Assembly: GCF_932294415.1 (NCBI RefSeq) | Contig: NC_065543.1 | Span: forward strand, 45,967,777 to 46,031,776 | Reading direction: 5' to 3' | Length of the DNA: 64,000 nt | Origin: Quercus robur | Lineage: Eukaryota > Streptophyta > Magnoliopsida > Fagales > Fagaceae | In this document: in pieces, positions 59,492 to 64,000 of the stretch | Position numbering within the stretch: position 1 is the stretch's first letter | Layout of the letters: each line of letters begins with the position of its first letter | Position numbers and translations under genes: made by a program | The notes under the pieces: generated by a model | What the model was told of the DNA's origin: nothing | Seen by the model: only the letters and a program-made list of their open reading frames with translations | The model's database searches: none

Positions 59492-62266
59492 ATGGATTTT
59501 TCATACCTTTTGAACACAAATTCAGAAAAAGAATCCTTCAAGACTAGGTTTAATATCCCTCGTGATGTGAATATATCATACTGTCACGAGGGAGATATAA
59601 AAGACCAAAGATTGCCTCATGTGGTCTTTTTTCCTTTAATGTCAATACTAGAGGGGGGGGGGGGGGGTTAGATTTCTAGTGGATCCCTTTTTACTTAGAA
59701 TTCTCAATTTTTATGGGCTTAGCCTCGACCAATGTCTACCCAACTTTTATAGGGTAGTAAACTGTGTGGGGTGTATTAATTGACTATACGGCCTAAACCT
59801 TACACATCATGACATTAACTTCCTTTATGCTATTCGAGGAAGCCTAAGGAACGAGTATTACCTTCAAATCCAAAATACCATGGTTAGGTTGATATCTTGT
59901 CTCCCCGACTCTAATAGGAACTCTGTAGGGGAATTTGTGAGAGTGAGCAGGAACTAGCTTAATGGAGAACTCACTTGGCTGACCTCTCCTCGCGAGATAG
60001 GTTGGTACCCTCTTTTCCGATTCTTTAGTATGACCTTGCAATGTGCATTTTTACTTTAAGTTTTCTTTTATCTTCTTCTTCTTTTTTTTTTTTTTTTAGG
60101 TGTTCGTACGTTTGAGCTGTTACTATTGCCATATATATTTTTGTTAACTTTATTTGTTGTTTCTCATTGTAGACTCTAAAAGTTCCAACTTGAATTGAGT
60201 GTTTTACGAGCTTGGGAGTTGAACTTTGTCTTGCACTCGGAAATTTTTGTGCACTACGACGGGCAACTAAGGCTCTCACTTGATTCTTGGTTGCGTGCCT
60301 TCGTACACTGGCTACCATGACTCTCTGGGAGCTTTAATAGTCGGAAGCCCCCTTTTGTCCTATCTTGATGTTTGGTTGCCAGAATTTCTGCTGCATGGGC
60401 TTACTAGCGGTGAAGCTAGACACCAAGGGCCTAGAATAGTTCGAGAAAGCTCACTTGAACCAGTTTGTGATGATTTAGGTGACACGGTTTTTCACGGTCG
60501 TGTGGTGCATATTTTGGTCGAAGCCCTTACTGCAGATGCTCTAGTTCCCACTAAACGATCACAGGGATGGTTCAACAGTGCAATTTGGCTCTCGAATGTT
60601 GGTTCCTAGGAGCACAGCTGGTCGGGGGACATGTTGCCCCTCAACTGACTCCTTAGCAAGCCAAACCCCCCTTACGCCACATCAACACAGGAAGAGGAAA
60701 AGGGTAGCCAACGGCCCTACTACTAAGTCTGGTATCCCTCCTACCAACCAAGTCCCCACTACTACATTAGGCGTTGCAGTGACTCCATAGTTTGAGTAAA
60801 CCCCCCAAGGGGTTAGGCCCACTGGTCTACCTACTATGATCGGATCTAATGTGGTCTCCACTTCTTTAACCTCCACTTTTGGATGGGAGTGCAACTTTCA
60901 ACTGGGAGACAAAGTTTTACCCACTGACTCCTATGTTTGGACTTGGAGGAATGGCCTTGGGGGACAAGTCTCCAATAGCCTTGGTAAGGATTTACTGTTG
61001 CTTGTTGACCTCGACCATTACACGGACTGTCAGAACAAAGATATCATCCTGAAGCTGAAGTAGCACACTATAGCCGTGAATATACCTACTCCCAATTGTT
61101 ATCTTATTATTATTATATCTTTACATTCTCCAATTTTATAAGTATTAAAACTCGGATCACACTGACTTCCCCTATCATCTCTATCACCATCCCAAGCTGC
61201 CCAACTGACCCATGTTGTGGAGGGTTGGTTAAAGGGCATGATGGAGGAAGCTGACAAGGAGAAGGCTTTAAAGCAAATTGTTGAGGCCAACTTGAACGAG
61301 AAAACCCTAGAGCTGAACATGGCAGAGCGAAGGGCAACCATCTCTGAAAAGGCTCGAGAGCTGGCTGAGTAGAAGGTTGAGACTTGCAGGGAAAGCTCAG
61401 CAAGGCTGAAGTCAAACTCGCCAAAGTTTTGAGCATTGTCTCTGCTCGTGACAAAGAACTTACCAACTTAAAAGTGACAATGAAGAATTGCGAGCAAGTC
61501 TTTTATAAGTGTTACAACTCGGATCACACTGACTTCCCCTATCATCTCTATTACCATCCCAGGCTGCCCAACTGACCCATGTTGTGGAGGGTCGGTTTAA
61601 GGGCATGATGGAGAAAGCTGACAAGGAGAAGGCTTTAAAGCAAGTTGCCAAGGCCAGCTTAAACGAGAAAACCCTAGAGCTGAGCATGGCAGAGCGAAGG
61701 GTAACCACCTCTAAAAAGGCTCGAGAGCTGGCTGAGTAGAAGGTTGAGACTTGTAGGGAAAGCTCAGCAAGGCCGAAGTCAAACTCGCCAAAGTTTCGAG
61801 TATTGTCTCTGCTCGTGACAAAGAACTGACCAACTTAAAAGAGACAATAAAGAATTGCGAGCAAGTTTTTTTATAACATGGGATTCAAGGATGCTGAAAA
61901 CTTGGCAGGCGCAGTCATCTTTTAGGCTTGAAAATTTAGGTTTGTGGAAGGTTGGATGGCAGTGGTGAACATGATTAGTCTCCCTAACACCTCCCCTTTT
62001 AGAGATGCCATCAAATTCCCTTGCCCAATGACTTGCCCATAGAAGTCCAAGCTGATGATTAATCCGAGGATGCTGATGAAGAGGGGGGGGGGGGGGGGGG
62101 CGACAACCCTGACATGAGGGAGTTGTCCCAACAAATTGATTCTCACGTGGTGGTGATTGATGAAGAGAATCGGACAACTACCACTCCCACTGAGACGCAA
62201 GGCACTCCCCAATCAATCCTCGGTTCAGTCCCTTCAATTGCCCATAAAGTTCCCACAACCACCTGA
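59492..62266 (+). pseudogene. Antisense extra ORF of gypsy element 2 (gypsy-type Transposase_28-like domain plus coiled coil), degenerate
   Basis: From ATG 59492 (MDFSYLLNTNSEKE) a frame reads FNIPRDVNISYCHEGD and VVFFPLMSILEGG. It is broken by a G run at 59653-59667, then continues with LNFYGLSLDQCLPNFYRVV, INFLYAIRGSLRNEYYLQIQ and PREIGWYPLFRFF. This order fits the family named 'putative gypsy type transposon' (Transposase_28). A likely intron lies about 60045-60172. A Ser/Thr/Pro-rich part, a Lys/Glu/Ala coiled coil inside a 367-bp tandem duplication, and an acidic tail with a second G run (62083-62100) follow, ending at TGA 62264-62266. Many stops make it non-functional. Position matches the aORF of element 1. 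Confidence 0.65.
61133..61866. repeat. 367-bp tandem duplication in the coiled-coil part of the aORF
   Basis: CTCGGATCACACTGACTTCC starts at 61151 and again at 61518. The copies run in parallel to GAATTGCGAGCAAGT (61487; 61855). A few percent divergence. Confidence 0.88.
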
Positions 62267-63232
62267 CTTGTTGAACCATTTTGTACTTGTTCTTTCTTAT
62301 TTCTTTTAGGGCTAGTCAAACTTTTCTGTATCTAGCCAAGTGATATTTTATTCCTGTATTAAAATTTATTTAGTTTATTTAATATTGAATGTCTAAATTT
62401 CTTTAGTTAAATTGTTTGCTTATTGCTCCATTTTATTTCTATATAATATTCAATCTGCTCTTCACATTGTTGTAATGCTCCAATTAGAGTGATTGCATGG
62501 CCGAACCCTTTTCATACATATGATTTATTATTTTTAAGTGGAGTCATAATTTCACACTTCAAAAAATCCCAAGTGTGAATGATTGGTAACACATATGCAA
62601 TATTTTTCCGTTCCATGCCCGATAGGTTGATTTATTATAGTCCCTTGGACTATGGGTTCACATAATGAGCTATTTCAACTGAGGCCCTCTTTATTAAGAT
62701 AGTCTTTGTTTCTAGGGAAAAGTTTGTTAATTTTGTGTTTTTTACTAGTTGGTGAATAGGTTCAGATCAAGGTAGGGTTCTTATCCTTAGAATATTTTAC
62801 TAAGGTTTTCACCTGGTTGATGATTGGAGTTAGACTGAGGCCAGGTTTTAGTCCTTAGGAAAATTCATTAAGGTTTCCACCTGGTCGGTGATCAGAATTA
62901 GGCCGAGGCCATGTTTCTATCCTTAGGAGAATTTATTAAGGTTTCCACCTGGTTGGTGACTGGAGCCAGGTTTCTGTCCTTAGGAGAATATACTAAGGTT
63001 TCCACCTAGTTGGTGACTAGAGTCAAGCTGAGGATAGGTTTTGGTCCTTAGGAGAATCTATTAAGGTTTCCACCTAGTCGGTGACCGGAGTCAGGCAGAG
63101 GCCAGGTTTTTGTCCTTAGAAAAATTCATTAAACTATTTAACAACTCAAACTGTAATAACTGATTTCTTTCCACATTCTCTATTCAAGCTCATTTACAAC
63201 CTCAAACATATCTTACAACTTCTTTTCTACAC
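62267..63232. other. Non-coding 3' region of gypsy element 2
   Basis: No gene is seen. The left half is unique and AT-rich; the right half is the 62745-63131 minisatellite. Confidence 0.7.
62745..63131. repeat. ~65-bp minisatellite, about six copies
   Basis: Repeating unit TTAAGGTTTCCACCTGGT(T/C)GGTGA...GGCCAGGTTT..GTCCTTAGGA, with one shorter unit (about 62945-62995). It lies at the place corresponding to the 80-bp array of element 1, with unrelated sequence. Confidence 0.85.
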
Positions 63233-64000
63233 TTACGGGTAATACTTTTTCAGATTACAAATGTTCCATGGTTGGGGCAAAGGTCTTTCTTTCATATCCT
63301 CCAAGTAATAAGTCCCTGTTCCAACTATGGCTGTCACCCGGTAAGGCCCTTCCCAATTCGGAGCAAGCTTCCCTGCACTTTGATCTTTCATATTCCTTAC
63401 CGCTTTCCACAAAACAAGGTCTCCTGCTACACATTCCCTGGGCTTTACATTCCTGTTATACCTTAGGACCAACTTTTGCTGATAATCAGCAAGCTAGATG
63501 GATACCCTGCCTTGTCTTTCCTCCAAGGAGTCTAAATTCCCGACCATTCGAGTGTCATTATCGCTTCGAGGGAAGTTTGCAACTCTTATGCTTGACTTTG
63601 ATCTCAATTGGTATTACCACCTCTACTTCGTACGTCATGGAGAAGGGAGTCTCACCCGTCGACCTCTTCGGTGTGGTTCGATAGGCCCACAAAATGTTCG
63701 GCAATTCCTTGGCCCAATTTCCTTTCGCCCTTGCTAGCCTTTTCTTCAAACCATTCACTATTGTCTTATTCGTTGCTTCTGCCTATCCATTGCTCTGGGG
63801 ATAAGTTGGTGACAAAAACTTGTTAATTTTTCCTAGATTACTATAGTACTCCCGAAAGGCTTTACTCTAAAATTGCAGTCCATTATCCAAAATTAGCACC
63901 TGGGGTACCCCGAACCTTGTGACAATGTTTTTCCACACAAATTTTTTCACTTCCACATCCCTAATGTTTGCCAAAGCTTCGGCTTCCACCCATTTTGTGA
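63233..64000 (-). pseudogene. Integrase C-terminal part of gypsy element 2 (partial, broken)
   Basis: From the right edge: NIRDVEVKKFVWKNIVTRFG, then a stop near 63870 inside the DNGLQF block, another near 63785, [19 protein letters not shown]...[17 protein letters not shown] (63758-63558), then stops and a shift. The GPY-type C-terminus follows (NWEGPYRVTAIVG, YYLEDM; 63472-63233), ending LKKYYP. About 55-60% identical by eye to the same part of element 1, so it is a different Tat family. The rest of pol lies outside the window. Confidence 0.82.

Larger units (their letters stand above)
58390..64000 (-). mobile_element. Second Tat-type Ty3/gypsy element, left part, continues beyond the window
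   Basis: Same orientation and order as element 1: 3' LTR, polypurine-rich tract, opposite-strand extra ORF (59492-62266), minisatellite (62745-63131), integrase end (63233-64000). More decayed than element 1, with internal duplications and G homopolymers. Confidence 0.85.

Noticed and set aside
61113-61708. Minus-strand frames of about 80-117 codons in two near-copies
   Set aside because: They are shadows of the coiled-coil aORF duplicated on the plus strand; the repetition comes from the 367-bp tandem duplication.

Overview
The window is nuclear DNA of a flowering plant, most likely a woody eudicot. Evidence is GT-AG spliced genes of plant families, AT-rich spacers, and dense plant-type transposable elements (Ty3/gypsy Tat-lineage, L1 LINE, Helitrons, MULE, MITEs). 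A Fagaceae-like genome would fit, but that is only a guess; the sequence names no species. Only two host genes look real: a complete six-exon GDSL esterase (13420-17220, +) and the kinase half of an S-domain receptor-like kinase (55019-58287, -). Nearly everything else is mobile DNA, much of it nested.

Layout. 692-10217: a complete but broken Tat-type Ty3/gypsy element on the minus strand, with 785/784-bp LTRs, a primer-binding site, gag-pro-RT-RNaseH-RNaseH-IN, and an extra antisense coiled-coil ORF with an intron between IN and the 3' LTR. 10218-13419: AT-rich spacer with a 435-bp Helitron and SINE-like pieces. 13420-17220: GDSL esterase. 17221-29522: spacer and nested elements, including two larger Helitron-like units (20228-22598; about 22603-27338), a 5'-truncated L1 inside the second (23444-27235, -), a possible solo LTR, and a 279-bp poly(A)-ended retroposon with a 17-bp target duplication.

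29523-43485 is the most striking object: a 13,963-bp Mutator-like element (MULE) flanked by a perfect 10-bp target duplication. Its inverted arms are about 2.9 kb each and filled with tens of roughly 25-bp palindromes. Between the arms, both on the plus strand, lie a plant-mobile-domain (PMD, MAIN-like) gene with two premature stops and an intact 911-codon MURA-type transposase ORF. A further block of arm-type repeats lies between these genes, upstream of the transposase.

43486-54908 holds an eroded TypA/BipA-like GTPase fragment beside the MULE, poorly recognisable exon-like sequence, and a run of Helitron-like units, one of which carries an F-box gene fragment and a nested 1-kb element. 55019-58287 is the receptor-kinase gene on the minus strand, with MITEs and a duplicated splice donor in its introns. 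About 58390-64000 is the left part of a second minus-strand Tat-type element (LTR, antisense ORF with gypsy-type gag-like domain and coiled coil, minisatellite, integrase C-terminus) running off the right edge. It sits where the receptor's ectodomain exon should be.
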